A stretch of DNA of 64,000 bases from UBA6522 sp965205045 (GCA_965205045.1 OZ242031.1:2108001-2172000); one strand, 5' to 3'; shown: positions 16,873 through 25,988, counted from the first letter of the stretch. The notes: generated by a model not told the origin, from the letters alone. Made by a program: numbers and translations.

Positions 16873-16926
16873 ACAACTAGAAGCCGCCTCGAATGGGAGG
16901 CATCATATAGAATTGAAGGTACACTA

Positions 16927-17195
16927 CTAGTGCTGCGTCAACCTCATAATGTCGTATCAGTGGCCGCAGGCCCGCTCCTGGCAAGGCGCGGCCCGCGGGC
17001 CATGGTGGGCCCATGGTCAAGGGGCGCAACACCGCCAGGGGCGGGCCTGCGGCCACCCGGAGGGCGCGTCCACAAGCGCCCATCTGCTTTGTTGCCGTCT
17101 CTTGACGTATGCCCAATACGTCGGCGAGCCGGCGCCGCGCATCCGGGCGCTTGTGAACGCGCTGATACGACACTATGAGGTTGACGCAGCACTAG
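16927..17195. mobile_element. MITE-like element, 269 bp, with 34-base inverted repeats
   Basis: The left end (CTAGTGCTGCGTCAACCTCA onward, 16927-16960) and right end (17162-17195) are inverted repeats with one mismatch in 34 bases. No full transposase lies between them. The inside is GC-rich, unlike the AT-rich flanks. The ends can be read as TA-flanked (IS630/Tc1-like habit) or CTAG-flanked. A minus-strand frame from the right end (ADVLGIRQETATKQ) may be a transposase remnant. Confidence 0.75.
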
Positions 17196-17772
17196 CATAA
17201 TCGGGATGTTAGTTCACAGCTTAGCATATATGTTTCAATTGACTAAGCTAACCACTCTAAATTTAGTCAAAGCTCTAGTTTCGCCCACTCGCTGGTTGCT
17301 ATTTCGGGGCAAATCAAGAAGAAATTCAATGTTCCCCGGCATGCTGCAGGGCGCGAATGCCAATACCAGAGAAAAGCCGGGCGAGAAAGTAACACAACTG
17401 AGCTCTCAAGCGTTAATGGTGTTTCACCGCCCCCCGGTCCAAGATCGGTCCTGACGCCGCCTAAGGACCCGAAGGCGATACGAGCGCGAGACGACTGCCA
17501 ATGGTTCCAAAACTGGTCGACGCACGCCCTGAGCGCCTGTGGCGGTCCGCAGGTGGGACGCAGGAGCGCGATAACTGCCGACATCGGCATTGTGGCGTTG
17601 GGAATTGGATCGGTCCTGATACGTACCGAGAGGGCTCATCTGTTGCCTTTCCAGCCAAATTGACCAAAACTGGCGCTGGCACAAACGGGAAGATTAGGGT
17701 AGGCGCCTGAACTGCGTCCCAAGAGGGACCAGCGAGAATGAGCTCCCAGGGACAGGAAGCCCCCCAACCACC
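17196..17772. other. 577-base intergenic region upstream of hsdR
   Basis: No supportable gene. Short frames on both strands (17206-17454 plus, 17267-17590 minus, 17424-17684 minus) lack motifs and overlap one another. The first 130 bases are AT-rich. The region must contain the hsdR promoter, but I cannot point to a clear -35/-10 pair. Confidence 0.4.
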
Positions 17773-20217
17773 ATGGACAAACGCACCCTCTCAGAACGCG
17801 ATATCTGCACCAAATTCATCACCCCCGCCCTCCGCCGCGCGGGATGGGACGAGATGCACCAGATCCGCGAGGAGGTCTACTTCACCAAGGGCCGCATCAT
17901 CGTCCGCGGCAAGCTGGTCACGCGCGGCAAGGCCAAACGCGCCGACTACATCCTCTACTACAAGCCCAACATTCCCCTCGCGGTAATCGAAGCCAAGGAC
18001 AACAACCACAGCGTCGGCGATGGCATGCAACAAGCGCTCGACTATGCCGAGGCGCTAAACATTCCCTTCGTGTTCTCCTCCAACGGCGACGGTTTCGTAT
18101 TCCACGACCGAACCGGCGCGAGCACGCCGCGCGAGCGAGACCTCTCCCTGGACCAATTTCCCTCACCCACCGAACTATGGTCCCGCTACCGAACCTGGAA
18201 GGGCCTCGACCCCGTAGCCGAAGAGATCGTCCTCCAGCACTACCACGACGACGGCAGCGGCAAGAAACCGCGCTACTACCAGGTCAACGCCATCAACGCC
18301 ACCATTGAGGCAATCGCCAAGGGACAAGACCGCATCCTGCTCGTAATGGCCACCGGCACGGGCAAGACCTACACCGCATTCCAAATCATCTGGCGTTTGT
18401 GGAAGGCGGGGCGCAAGAAGCGCATCCTCTTCCTCGCCGACCGCAACGTGCTGGTCGACCAAACTATGGTGAACGATTTCCGCCCCTTCGGCGGGGCGAT
18501 GGCCAAGCTGTCGACTCATGCCGGGACCATCGAGCGGGACGATGGCAGCGAGATTGACATGACGCGGGCCATCGACAGGAGGCGCCGCGTCGACACGGCC
18601 TTTGAGGTCTATCTCGGACTCTACCAGGCGATCACCGGGCCGCAGGAACACCAGAAAATCTACCGGCAGTTTTCGCCCGGCTTCTTCGATCTGATCGTGA
18701 TCGATGAATGTCACCGGGGCAGTGCCGCCGAAGATTCGGCATGGCGCGAAATACTGGAGTACTTCTCCTCGGCCACCCAGATCGGCCTGACCGCGACACC
18801 GAAAGAGACGAAGTACGTGTCCAACATCGCCTATTTCGGTGAGCCGGTTTACTCCTACTCGCTGAAGCAGGGCATCCGCGACGGCTTCCTCGCGCCCTAC
18901 AAGGTGGTCAAGGTCCACATCGACCGAGACGTGGAGGGCTACCGGCCGGAAATTGGTCAGCTCGACCGCGAGGGCGAGGAGGTCGAGGACCGCATCTACA
19001 ACGTCAAGGATTTCGACCGCACGCTCGTCATCGACGGGCGCACGAAAGTGGTGGCGCAGAAGGTCTCGCAGTTCCTGAAGGAGAGCGGCGACCGCTTCCA
19101 GAAGGCGATCGTCTTCTGCGTCGACCAGGAACACGCCGCACGCATGCGTCAGGCGCTGGTCAATGAGAACGCCGATCTCGTGGACGGCAACAACCGCTAC
19201 GTCATGCGCATCACCGGCAGCGATAACGTGGGTCAGAACGAACTCGGAAACTTCATCGACCCGGAATCGCCATACCCCGTGCTCGTCACCACGTCACGCC
19301 TTCTTTCCACCGGCGTCGACGTGCAGACCTGCCGGCTGATCGTGCTCGACCGGGCAGTCGGTTCGATGACCGAGTTCAAGCAGATCGTCGGCCGCGGCAC
19401 GCGCGTGCACGAGGACTCACGCAAGTTCTATTTCACGCTGATCGACTTCCGGGGGGCGACCGGCCATTTCGCCGATCCGGAGTTCGACGGCGAACCCGTG
19501 CAGATCTACGAACCCGGCGACGATGATCCCGTCGACCCGCCCGAGGTACCGCCCGTCGATGACGACGGCGACACGCTTCCCGACCGCCCTGACGACGACG
19601 AAGAAATCGTCGACGATCCCGACCTTCCGCTGCCACCCCGGAACGGTCCGCAAAAGAAGGTCTACGTCGACGGCATCGCCGCAGCCATCGTTGCCGAGCG
19701 GGTGGAATACCTCGACGAACACGGCAAGCTGGTTACCGAATCATTACGCGACTTCACCAGGAAAGCCCTGCGCAAGCGCTTCGCGAGCCTCGACGACTTT
19801 CTGAAACGCTGGAACGCCGCCGAGCGCAAGCAGGCGATCATCGAGGAATTGGCTGCCGAGGGCCTGAGCATGGACGTGCTGGTCGACGAGTTGGGCAAAG
19901 ACCTCGATCCCTTCGATCTCGTCTGCCACGTCGCGTTCGACGCCAAACCGCTGACTCGCCGCGAGCGGGCAAACAACGTCAAGAAACGCGACGTGTTCAC
20001 GAAGTACGGAGAGCAGGCCCGCGCCGTGCTCGATGCGCTGCTCGACAAGTACGCCGACGAGTGCGTGCTCAACCTCGACGACGCCAACGTACTCAGAATC
20101 CCGCCCATCGACAGCCTCGGCACGCCGCTCGAACTCCTCCGGGCATTCGGCGGCAGAAGCGGTTTCGAACGGGCCGTCCACGACCTACAATCCGCTCTCT
20201 ACAGGGAAACCGCCTGA
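17773..20217 (+). CDS. hsdR: Type I restriction endonuclease subunit R
   Basis: The protein has 814 residues and cuts DNA after ATP-driven translocation. The N-terminal PD-(D/E)XK nuclease is RADYILYYKPNIPLAVIEAK (Asp, then E-A-K). The SF2 motor shows Walker A VMATGTGKTYTAFQ, motif II IVIDECHRG, motif III GLTATPKE, and motif VI QIVGRGTRVHEDS, with an EcoEI-type C-terminal region. An acidic, proline-rich linker (about residues 575-615) separates the motor and C-terminal parts. It is the first gene of hsdR-hsdM-MNT-hepT-hsdS. The stop is 2 bases before the hsdM ATG. All motifs are intact. Confidence 0.95.
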   Translation: MDKRTLSERDICTKFITPALRRAGWDEMHQIREEVYFTKGRIIVRGKLVTRGKAKRADYILYYKPNIPLAVIEAKDNNHSVGDGMQQALDYAEALNIPFVFSSNGDGFVFHDRTGASTPRERDLSLDQFPSPTELWSRYRTWKGLDPVAEEIVLQHYHDDGSGKKPRYYQVNAINATIEAIAKGQDRILLVMATGTGKTYTAFQIIWRLWKAGRKKRILFLADRNVLVDQTMVNDFRPFGGAMAKLSTHAGTIERDDGSEIDMTRAIDRRRRVDTAFEVYLGLYQAITGPQEHQKIYRQFSPGFFDLIVIDECHRGSAAEDSAWREILEYFSSATQIGLTATPKETKYVSNIAYFGEPVYSYSLKQGIRDGFLAPYKVVKVHIDRDVEGYRPEIGQLDREGEEVEDRIYNVKDFDRTLVIDGRTKVVAQKVSQFLKESGDRFQKAIVFCVDQEHAARMRQALVNENADLVDGNNRYVMRITGSDNVGQNELGNFIDPESPYPVLVTTSRLLSTGVDVQTCRLIVLDRAVGSMTEFKQIVGRGTRVHEDSRKFYFTLIDFRGATGHFADPEFDGEPVQIYEPGDDDPVDPPEVPPVDDDGDTLPDRPDDDEEIVDDPDLPLPPRNGPQKKVYVDGIAAAIVAERVEYLDEHGKLVTESLRDFTRKALRKRFASLDDFLKRWNAAERKQAIIEELAAEGLSMDVLVDELGKDLDPFDLVCHVAFDAKPLTRRERANNVKKRDVFTKYGEQARAVLDALLDKYADECVLNLDDANVLRIPPIDSLGTPLELLRAFGGRSGFERAVHDLQSALYRETA

Positions 20218-20219
20218 GC

Positions 20220-21671
20220 ATGGCCGTCAGCAACCTCGTCAAATCCATTCAGGACATCATGCGCCAGGATGTAGGCGTCGATGGGGACGCCCAGCGCATC
20301 AGTCAGCTCTGCTGGATGTTCTTCCTCAAGATCATCGACGATCAGGACCAGGAACTGGAAGCGTTCAGCGACGACTATCGCTCGCCGATTCCCGGGCGCC
20401 TGCAATGGCGTGACTGGGCCGCCGACCCGGAAGGAATCACCGGCGAGGAACTTCTCGCCTTCGTCAACGGCGATCTCTTCCCGAATCTCAAGGAGCTTCC
20501 GCCCGGCAGCGGCCCCCGCGCCAACGTCGTGCGCGACGTGTTCGAGGATGCCCACAACTACATGAAGTCCGGCCAACTCGTGCGGCAGGTGGTCAACAAG
20601 ATCAACGGCATCGACTTCAACGACCTGGCCGAGCGCCAGCACTTCGGCGATATCTACGAGCAAATCCTGAATGACCTGCAGTCGGCCGGCAACGCGGGCG
20701 AGTACTACACGCCGCGCGCCGTGACCTCCTTCATGGCGCAGATGATCGACCCGAAACCCGGCGAGACGTTGTTCGACCCGGCATGCGGCACTGGAGGCTT
20801 CCTCACCTGCGCCATCCGGCACATGCGCGATCGTTACGTGAAGCGGCCCGAAGACGACGCCAGGATGCAGGCATCGCTCCGCGCGGTGGAGAAGAAGCCG
20901 CTTCCCCACATGCTCGCCGTCACGAACATGCTGCTGCACGGCATCGAGGACCCGTCTTTCCTTCGTCACGACAATACGCTCGCACGCCCCTACATCTCCT
21001 GGGGCCAGAACGAGCGCGTGGATATCGTGCTGACCAATCCGCCCTTCGGCGGAAAGGAAGAAGACGGCATCGAGTCCAATTTCCCGAAGCATTTCCGGAC
21101 ACGTGAGACGGCGGACCTGTTCCTTGCCCTGATCATCCGGCTTCTCAAGCCGGGCGGCCGGGCCGCTGTGGTCCTGCCCGACGGCTCGCTGTTCGGCGAG
21201 GGCATCAAGACCAGGCTCAAAGAACACCTGATGGAGGAATGCAACCTGCACACCATCGTGCGCCTGCCGAACTCAGTTTTTCGGCCCTATGCCTCCATTG
21301 GAACGAACTTGCTGTTTTTCGAGAAGGGCGAACCGACGAGGGATGTGTGGTATTGGGAGCATCTGGTGCCGGAGGGGCAGAAGGCTTATTCGATGACTCG
21401 GCCGATTCGGCTGGAGCATCTGGACGATTGCGTGGCTTGGTGGGGTGGTGCGGCGCGCGCCGGGCGCGAGGAAGGTGAGCGCGCCTGGAAGGTCGACGCC
21501 GATGAGATCAAGGCGCGTGGCTACAACCTCGATGTCAAGAACCCCCATACGGGCGAGGAGGACTACGGCGACCCCGAATCGCTGCTGAAGGAACTGACCG
21601 CCGCCGAGGCGGAGGTCGCGACAGTTCGAGAGCAATTAAAGAACATGCTCGCGCAGGCACTGTTACGATAA
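20220..21671 (+). CDS. hsdM: Type I modification methyltransferase subunit M
   Basis: The protein has 483 residues from the ATG at 20220 (MAVSNLVKSIQDIMRQD). The N-terminal helical domain includes ISQLCWMFFLKIIDDQDQEL. The N6-adenine methyltransferase core has LFDPACGTGGFL (SAM-binding motif I) and VLTNPPFGGKEE (catalytic NPPF, motif IV), preceded by AGEYYTPRAV. It forms the M2S methylase with HsdS and the full enzyme with HsdR. The frame is open upstream into hsdR, but the stop-adjacent ATG is the sensible start. Confidence 0.95.
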   Translation: MAVSNLVKSIQDIMRQDVGVDGDAQRISQLCWMFFLKIIDDQDQELEAFSDDYRSPIPGRLQWRDWAADPEGITGEELLAFVNGDLFPNLKELPPGSGPRANVVRDVFEDAHNYMKSGQLVRQVVNKINGIDFNDLAERQHFGDIYEQILNDLQSAGNAGEYYTPRAVTSFMAQMIDPKPGETLFDPACGTGGFLTCAIRHMRDRYVKRPEDDARMQASLRAVEKKPLPHMLAVTNMLLHGIEDPSFLRHDNTLARPYISWGQNERVDIVLTNPPFGGKEEDGIESNFPKHFRTRETADLFLALIIRLLKPGGRAAVVLPDGSLFGEGIKTRLKEHLMEECNLHTIVRLPNSVFRPYASIGTNLLFFEKGEPTRDVWYWEHLVPEGQKAYSMTRPIRLEHLDDCVAWWGGAARAGREEGERAWKVDADEIKARGYNLDVKNPHTGEEDYGDPESLLKELTAAEAEVATVREQLKNMLAQALLR

Positions 21672-21716
21672 CCCCCGGATCGGGCAGCGTTTGCCGCCGT
21701 CGCAGGAGAGTTGGAC

Positions 21717-22028
21717 ATGCATCCCGCAATCGCCGACAAGAGAGAGCAATTGGCGGAACTCTGCCGACGCTACGATGTTGTGCGTCTCGAAGTGTTCGGG
21801 TCGGCCGCGCGCGGCACGGATTTCAACCCCGACACTAGCGACGCGGACTTCCTTGTCGAGTTCGATCCTGACAGCAACCAGCCGCCCTTCGATCAGTATT
21901 TTGGTCTCATCGAGGAATTGAGGGATGCGCTGGGACTCCCAGTCGATCTGGTAGAGACTCGAGCGATCCGAAATCCGTATCTGCGAGTTGCTATCGACAA
22001 ATCGCGCGAGCTTGTCTATGCAAGCTGA
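21717..22028 (+). CDS. MNT-type nucleotidyltransferase antitoxin
   Basis: The product is about 103 residues. The nucleotidyltransferase core is LEVFGSAARG, then TSDADFLVEF, the G-S and D-x-D hallmarks of MntA-like enzymes. A third acidic position is likely in LPVDLVETRAIRN. CAGGAGAG at 21703-21710 favours the ATG at 21717; a TTG at 21711 is also in frame. In MNT/HEPN systems such as MntA-HepT it neutralises HepT by adding AMP groups near its active site. It overlaps the hepT start and lies inside the restriction operon. Confidence 0.9.
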   Translation: MHPAIADKREQLAELCRRYDVVRLEVFGSAARGTDFNPDTSDADFLVEFDPDSNQPPFDQYFGLIEELRDALGLPVDLVETRAIRNPYLRVAIDKSRELVYAS

Positions 22029-22374
22029 TCCTCGCGTCCTGTTGGCGGATATTGATCGAGCAAGCGCCTATATCGAATCCTTCACCGAGGGCATGGACAC
22101 ATCAGCCTACATTGCCGATGCACTGACCCAGGCTGCGGTTGAGCGTAAATTCGGGATCATTGGCGAGGCGGTGAACGGCTTGCTGAAGAGCTCCCCCGAT
22201 CTGGCCGAGAGAATTCCCGAATCGCGCAAGATTGTCGACTTCCGCAACGTACTGGCCCACGGCTACGCGCATGTGGTACCGGAACTCGTCTGGGACTACG
22301 CTCAAAACCATCTGCCCCATCTGCGGCGGATTGTACAGATGCTGCTCACCGAACTCGGGCCGTTGGAGGAATGA
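22018..22374 (+). CDS. hepT: HepT-like HEPN ribonuclease toxin (DUF86)
   Basis: The protein has 118 residues. The catalytic HEPN motif R-x4-H-x-Y is present as RNVLAHGY. The conserved AAVERKFGIIGEAVNGL helix is typical of DUF86. The ATG at 22018 overlaps the antitoxin stop (22028), and its own stop overlaps the hsdS ATG (ATGA). It is an RNase toxin held in check by the adjacent MNT protein. The placement between hsdM and hsdS suggests the pair stabilises the restriction operon or acts as a second layer if restriction is inhibited. Confidence 0.9.
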   Translation: MQADPRVLLADIDRASAYIESFTEGMDTSAYIADALTQAAVERKFGIIGEAVNGLLKSSPDLAERIPESRKIVDFRNVLAHGYAHVVPELVWDYAQNHLPHLRRIVQMLLTELGPLEE

Positions 22375-24026
22375 ACGCCCAACGCCTTCTCACGAATTTC
22401 GACCGGATGGCCGATGCGCCCGATGCCATTCCCCGCCTTCGTCACTTTGTGCTGGACCTCGCGGTGCGAGGGAAGCTGGTTAAGCAAGACCCGGAGGACG
22501 AGCCGTCTTCAGAGCTGCTAAAGCGGATTGCGTCGGAGAAAGCACGATTAATAAAGGCGGGAAACCTCAGAAGGCGAAACTTGACTGATTCAGGGCTATT
22601 CGACGACTTGGGCTTTGATCTCCCAAGTGGTTGGTCTGTAGCAAGATTCTCAGATGTTCTGATTGAATTACAAACCGGTCCTTTCGGTAGTTCTCTCCAT
22701 CAGAGAGACTATGAGATAGGCGGAACACCCGTAATCAATCCCGCATCAATTCAAGATGGGAAAATCATTCCGATCAAGAAGATGGCGGTTGGGGAAAACA
22801 CGCTCGAAAGACTTTCGAGGTTCAAACTCCAAGCAGGCGATATTGTGATGGGCCGCCGTGGCGAAATGGGTCGTTGTGCGGTGGTGTCAGAACACCAAGA
22901 TGGTTGGCTCTGCGGAACAGGAAGTTTGATTCTCAGGCTGCCTGAAAATATTTGTCCCAAGTACTTGGCTATGCTGATCGGCTCGCCTTATGTTCGGAAA
23001 TATCTCGCACGGTCTGCTGTCGGCACAACTATGCGAAATTTGAACCAGTCGATTCTGTTAAGAATGAGTATTGCTGTTCCTCCTATTGCCGAGCAGAAAA
23101 ACATTGTAGCTAAAGTCAACGAACTTATGGTGCTCTGCGACAGGCTGGAGGAAATGCGCGTCGTGCGCGAGGACATTCGCGATCAGGTGACCGAAGCTAG
23201 CTATACTCGCCTCCGCGTATCCGATGTGGATGATGTGACTTTTCGATCCCACGCGCGTTTCGCAGTCGATGTCCTTCCTGCACTGACAGCTCGGTCGGAT
23301 CAAGTCAAACGTCTACGCCAGACTATTCTTGCCCTCGCTGTGCAAGGCAAGCTGGTGGAACAGGATTCGTCGGACGAACCAGCATCTTCAGTGTTAGATC
23401 GGGCTGGGGACGGTAAGTCTGAAGGCGTGAAGCCGCTAAAGCACTTAGGGGAACTTGACGCAAATGAGCTTAGGGATATTCCAGGAAATTGGTGCAGATC
23501 GAGGGTAGGATCCATTCTCGACTTTCGTTATGGCAAAGCGTTGAAGGCAAGTGACCGTACAGTAGACGGTCCTGTGCCAGTCTACGGGTCTAACGGCATT
23601 GTAGGCTACACCACGGAGCCGCTGACCGTACAACCATCCGTCATCGTCGGGCGCAAGGGATCCGCTGGTGCACTTAATAAGTGTAACGGACCGTCGTGGA
23701 CGACTGATGTCGCTTACTTCGTGGAAGTACCAAGTTATTTCGATCTCGATTTTTTGTTTATATCTCTTACAGCACTTAATCTAAGCGAGCTCGGTAAGGG
23801 TGTTAAGCCTGGTTTAAGCCGTGCAGACGCCTACAGAAAGGCCATTTGTATACCACCTCCCACCGAGCAGCACCGCATCGTCGCCAAAGTTAATGAACTT
23901 ATGACCTTGTGTGACCGACTGGAAGCAGGTCTTGGTACGATCAAAACGAGCCGTGATCGCCTCCTCGAATCGAAAATTCTGGAGGCACTTAAGCACCTTC
24001 AGGACGAAATGAGGGTAGCGGAATGA
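22371..24026 (+). CDS. hsdS: Type I restriction specificity subunit S
   Basis: The protein has 551 residues with two target-recognition domains and two conserved helical spacers. TRD1 (about residues 85-240) starts DLPSGWSVARFSDVL and ends in a spacer containing AVPPIAEQKNIVAKVNELM. TRD2 (about 365-500) starts DIPGNWCRSRVGSILDF and ends with PPPTEQHRIVAKVNELM. The internal repeats LAVRGKLVKQDP and LAVQGKLVEQDS show the twofold symmetry. The TRDs are AT-richer than the rest, as expected for exchangeable recognition domains. The sequence recognised cannot be predicted. Confidence 0.94.
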   Translation: MNAQRLLTNFDRMADAPDAIPRLRHFVLDLAVRGKLVKQDPEDEPSSELLKRIASEKARLIKAGNLRRRNLTDSGLFDDLGFDLPSGWSVARFSDVLIELQTGPFGSSLHQRDYEIGGTPVINPASIQDGKIIPIKKMAVGENTLERLSRFKLQAGDIVMGRRGEMGRCAVVSEHQDGWLCGTGSLILRLPENICPKYLAMLIGSPYVRKYLARSAVGTTMRNLNQSILLRMSIAVPPIAEQKNIVAKVNELMVLCDRLEEMRVVREDIRDQVTEASYTRLRVSDVDDVTFRSHARFAVDVLPALTARSDQVKRLRQTILALAVQGKLVEQDSSDEPASSVLDRAGDGKSEGVKPLKHLGELDANELRDIPGNWCRSRVGSILDFRYGKALKASDRTVDGPVPVYGSNGIVGYTTEPLTVQPSVIVGRKGSAGALNKCNGPSWTTDVAYFVEVPSYFDLDFLFISLTALNLSELGKGVKPGLSRADAYRKAICIPPPTEQHRIVAKVNELMTLCDRLEAGLGTIKTSRDRLLESKILEALKHLQDEMRVAE

Positions 24027-24257
24027 GTATCTTTCGGTCTCAACAGCTTGAACTTCATCGTCGAGGTGACAAATTTTGCGTAAGGTCTCGAGGCGGTTTT
24101 GAGTGCACGGACCGAGGCATCATTGGAGGCCTTGATTTTTGATGGGTCAGACATAAATCAACTGAAGACTCTGCAGTCAAGTGGATCAATACCGACGATT
24201 GTTGCAAGGAGATTAAGCCGTAATGGTGAGATCGAACCTGCGTGATATTGCGAAAAT
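24027..24257 (+). other. 231-base region with short decayed coding remnants
   Basis: No complete gene. After the hsdS stop, the same frame reads on as FGLNSLNFIVEVTNFA before a stop, and a later frame gives LEALIFDGSDINQLKTLQSS followed by IPTIVARRLSRNGEIEPA and a stop at about 24244. Codon use looks protein-like, so I suspect the 3' end of an interrupted gene, but I cannot name it. An ATGA overlap at 24023 would start a 39-codon frame of doubtful value. Confidence 0.35.
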
Positions 24258-24698
24258 ATGAACGTGATCCAAGAATTTCGCAGTGTGCTGTGGCAGGTGC
24301 AAGCAGCCGCAGAGAACAACTTCTCTGGCTTGGGATTGTTGATTTGCGATACACCGGAGACGCTCCCGATTTTGCCACTTCGTCCCTTGAGCAGTCTGCC
24401 AAGTGAATGCGATTTGGTTACTTCACTAGTCGCAATATCGAATCCCAATAGCGAATATCATGACGGATTTCATATAGTGTCTTCGGAATGGAAATTAAGT
24501 CAGGTATCGCAGTATTTCTCACCACCGATTGTTGATAATGTAATTGTCGACCGAAGCAAGATTATCGGCGGTCGATACATCGCGGCATTATTGGGGTCTG
24601 CGATTCCAAGCGTGCAACTAACTGGTATTGTAAGCAGAGGGTTCGGAATCGCCATTTTTGAAGCTGGTGCGGAACTATATTTTGAAGGTTTACCATGA
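24258..24698 (+). CDS. DisA_N (diadenylate-cyclase-fold)-like protein
   Basis: The protein has 146 residues. The segment YHDGFHIVSSEW, then QYFSPPIVDN, then IIGGRYIAALLGS, then LTGIVSRGFGIAIFEAG follows the DisA_N pattern of DGA, then GTRHRAA, then VSEE and G. The key motifs are altered: DGF for DGA and GGRY for GTRH, so it may be a sensor-type member (the DACN group of domains) rather than an active cyclase. It overlaps the next gene by 4 bases (ATGA). Since that gene encodes a Cap15-like effector, this protein likely makes or senses the nucleotide signal that opens it. The fold call rests on pattern only. Confidence 0.6.
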   Translation: MNVIQEFRSVLWQVQAAAENNFSGLGLLICDTPETLPILPLRPLSSLPSECDLVTSLVAISNPNSEYHDGFHIVSSEWKLSQVSQYFSPPIVDNVIVDRSKIIGGRYIAALLGSAIPSVQLTGIVSRGFGIAIFEAGAELYFEGLP

Positions 24699-25294
24699 TT
24701 GGGTTGCTTCCGATTGCTACCATTGTCAGTTGTGTTGCGGTAGCTTATGCGGTGTGTATTGCAATGTGTGTTGCAATCGCTCTGCAATTTGGTGATGCTT
24801 CGTGGTCAGCTTGGACTAATGTTTCAATTGCAATTTCAGGTGCCAGCGTGCTTCAACTAGCGCTTATGGTGTGGCTTTGCTTTGGATGGAGACGCTTGTG
24901 GCGATGGTTTCCGGCTTTGAATGATCTGCTGTTTCCTGATATCGAAGGAGAATGGAACGTCAAGATTTATTGGCAGGGTCTGCAAGAAGACGGTGACGTC
25001 GATGCAAGAGCGAAAATTAGGCAAAATTTTGTGCGGGTAAGCATGGAGGTGGCATCATGCAGTTCTGATTCGCAAACTCTGATAGCGAAGCCCAAAAGAG
25101 ATCCAGAATCCGGAGCGCCGCTCCTCTACTACATCTTCGCGGTGACCCCCAGATCAATTGGAGCAAGCCCAAGTTCACCCTATTTTGGAGCTGCGATCTT
25201 GAAGTTCCCAGAGGGTGCGAGAGGAGAGTTAAGGGGAAATTACTGGACGAGTAGGCAGACTACTGGACATTTTCAACTATCTCGCCAAATGTAA
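24695..25294 (+). CDS. Cap15-like effector: two TM helices plus beta-barrel domain (S-2TMbeta)
   Basis: The protein has 199 residues. Two membrane helices (about 3-30, PIATIVSCVAVAYAVCIAMC; and about 45-68, SIAISGASVLQLALMVWLCF) precede a beta-rich domain opening LFPDIEGEWNVKIYWQG. That layout matches the Cap15/S-2TMbeta effectors of CBASS, which bind a cyclic nucleotide in a minimal beta-barrel and disrupt the inner membrane. No CD-NTase gene is nearby. The coupled partner is the DisA_N-like gene. Low GC content, unlike hsdR, suggests separate transfer. Confidence 0.72.
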   Translation: MIGLLPIATIVSCVAVAYAVCIAMCVAIALQFGDASWSAWTNVSIAISGASVLQLALMVWLCFGWRRLWRWFPALNDLLFPDIEGEWNVKIYWQGLQEDGDVDARAKIRQNFVRVSMEVASCSSDSQTLIAKPKRDPESGAPLLYYIFAVTPRSIGASPSSPYFGAAILKFPEGARGELRGNYWTSRQTTGHFQLSRQM

Positions 25295-25328
25295 TGAACA
25301 AAAAAATACGCAATCGCGTCTTGTATTT

Positions 25329-25988
25329 CTAAGCGGGGTATCGGCTAATGAAGTGTCTGATACTAGAAATCAGTAATTGTACTTGGTTCCCAGTATAGTC
25401 ATGGTACTTTCCATGTGCAGCTTTATTTCTAAGAGCCAGCCACGCAGTTACATTTTTTTGATCCAATGGTTTATATATACCTTTCTTCGCCAACTCGGAA
25501 TTAATTTGCTCGGACTTTTTCGCCCTCCCATTTGTTGTTATCGGCACTCCCCCCTTTTTTCCTAAATTTCTCAAATGTATTTCCAATGTACCACCTGCTA
25601 GAACAGCGGCTGCGTCCTTATAGCCTTTTTCTTGAAGATGATCGGCCATTTCCAAATAGTCTCCAAATATGTCACCATGTGCGATCTCTTCAAGCGAAGT
25701 GAGGTAGCAGTTTCGAATGTCGGAAAGAAGTGCTCTGGCTACTCCAATTTCATTGCCCAAACAATTCCAATCGTGATCTTTACGTGCATTGATCGATGCT
25801 ATACTTTTTCGATATGCGGAATTTGGCCCAGTAGCACGTTCAATTACTGCTACACACCGTGTTCTCAAATCCCAAACTTGCGTACGCGTAAGGATGTCGG
25901 ACGCATCACTATGGCGTGACTCTGAAAGAGCTAAATCATATTCATTAATGATGGAGGTCAGTTGTTCATCAAAGGCTTCAGAAATCAT
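25329..25988 (-). CDS. HEPN-like protein of unknown function
   Basis: The protein has 219 residues and is AT-rich. The C-terminal block WLALRNKAAHGKYHDYTGNQ holds an R-x4-H motif (RNKAAH), and MADHLQEKGYKDAAAVLAGG precedes it, as in HEPN-type helical bundles. Related proteins are usually annotated hypothetical. An RNase or nucleotide-binding role is possible but not shown. It converges on the Cap15-like gene with a 34-base gap. Confidence 0.6.
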   Translation of the reverse strand: MISEAFDEQLTSIINEYDLALSESRHSDASDILTRTQVWDLRTRCVAVIERATGPNSAYRKSIASINARKDHDWNCLGNEIGVARALLSDIRNCYLTSLEEIAHGDIFGDYLEMADHLQEKGYKDAAAVLAGGTLEIHLRNLGKKGGVPITTNGRAKKSEQINSELAKKGIYKPLDQKNVTAWLALRNKAAHGKYHDYTGNQVQLLISSIRHFISRYPA

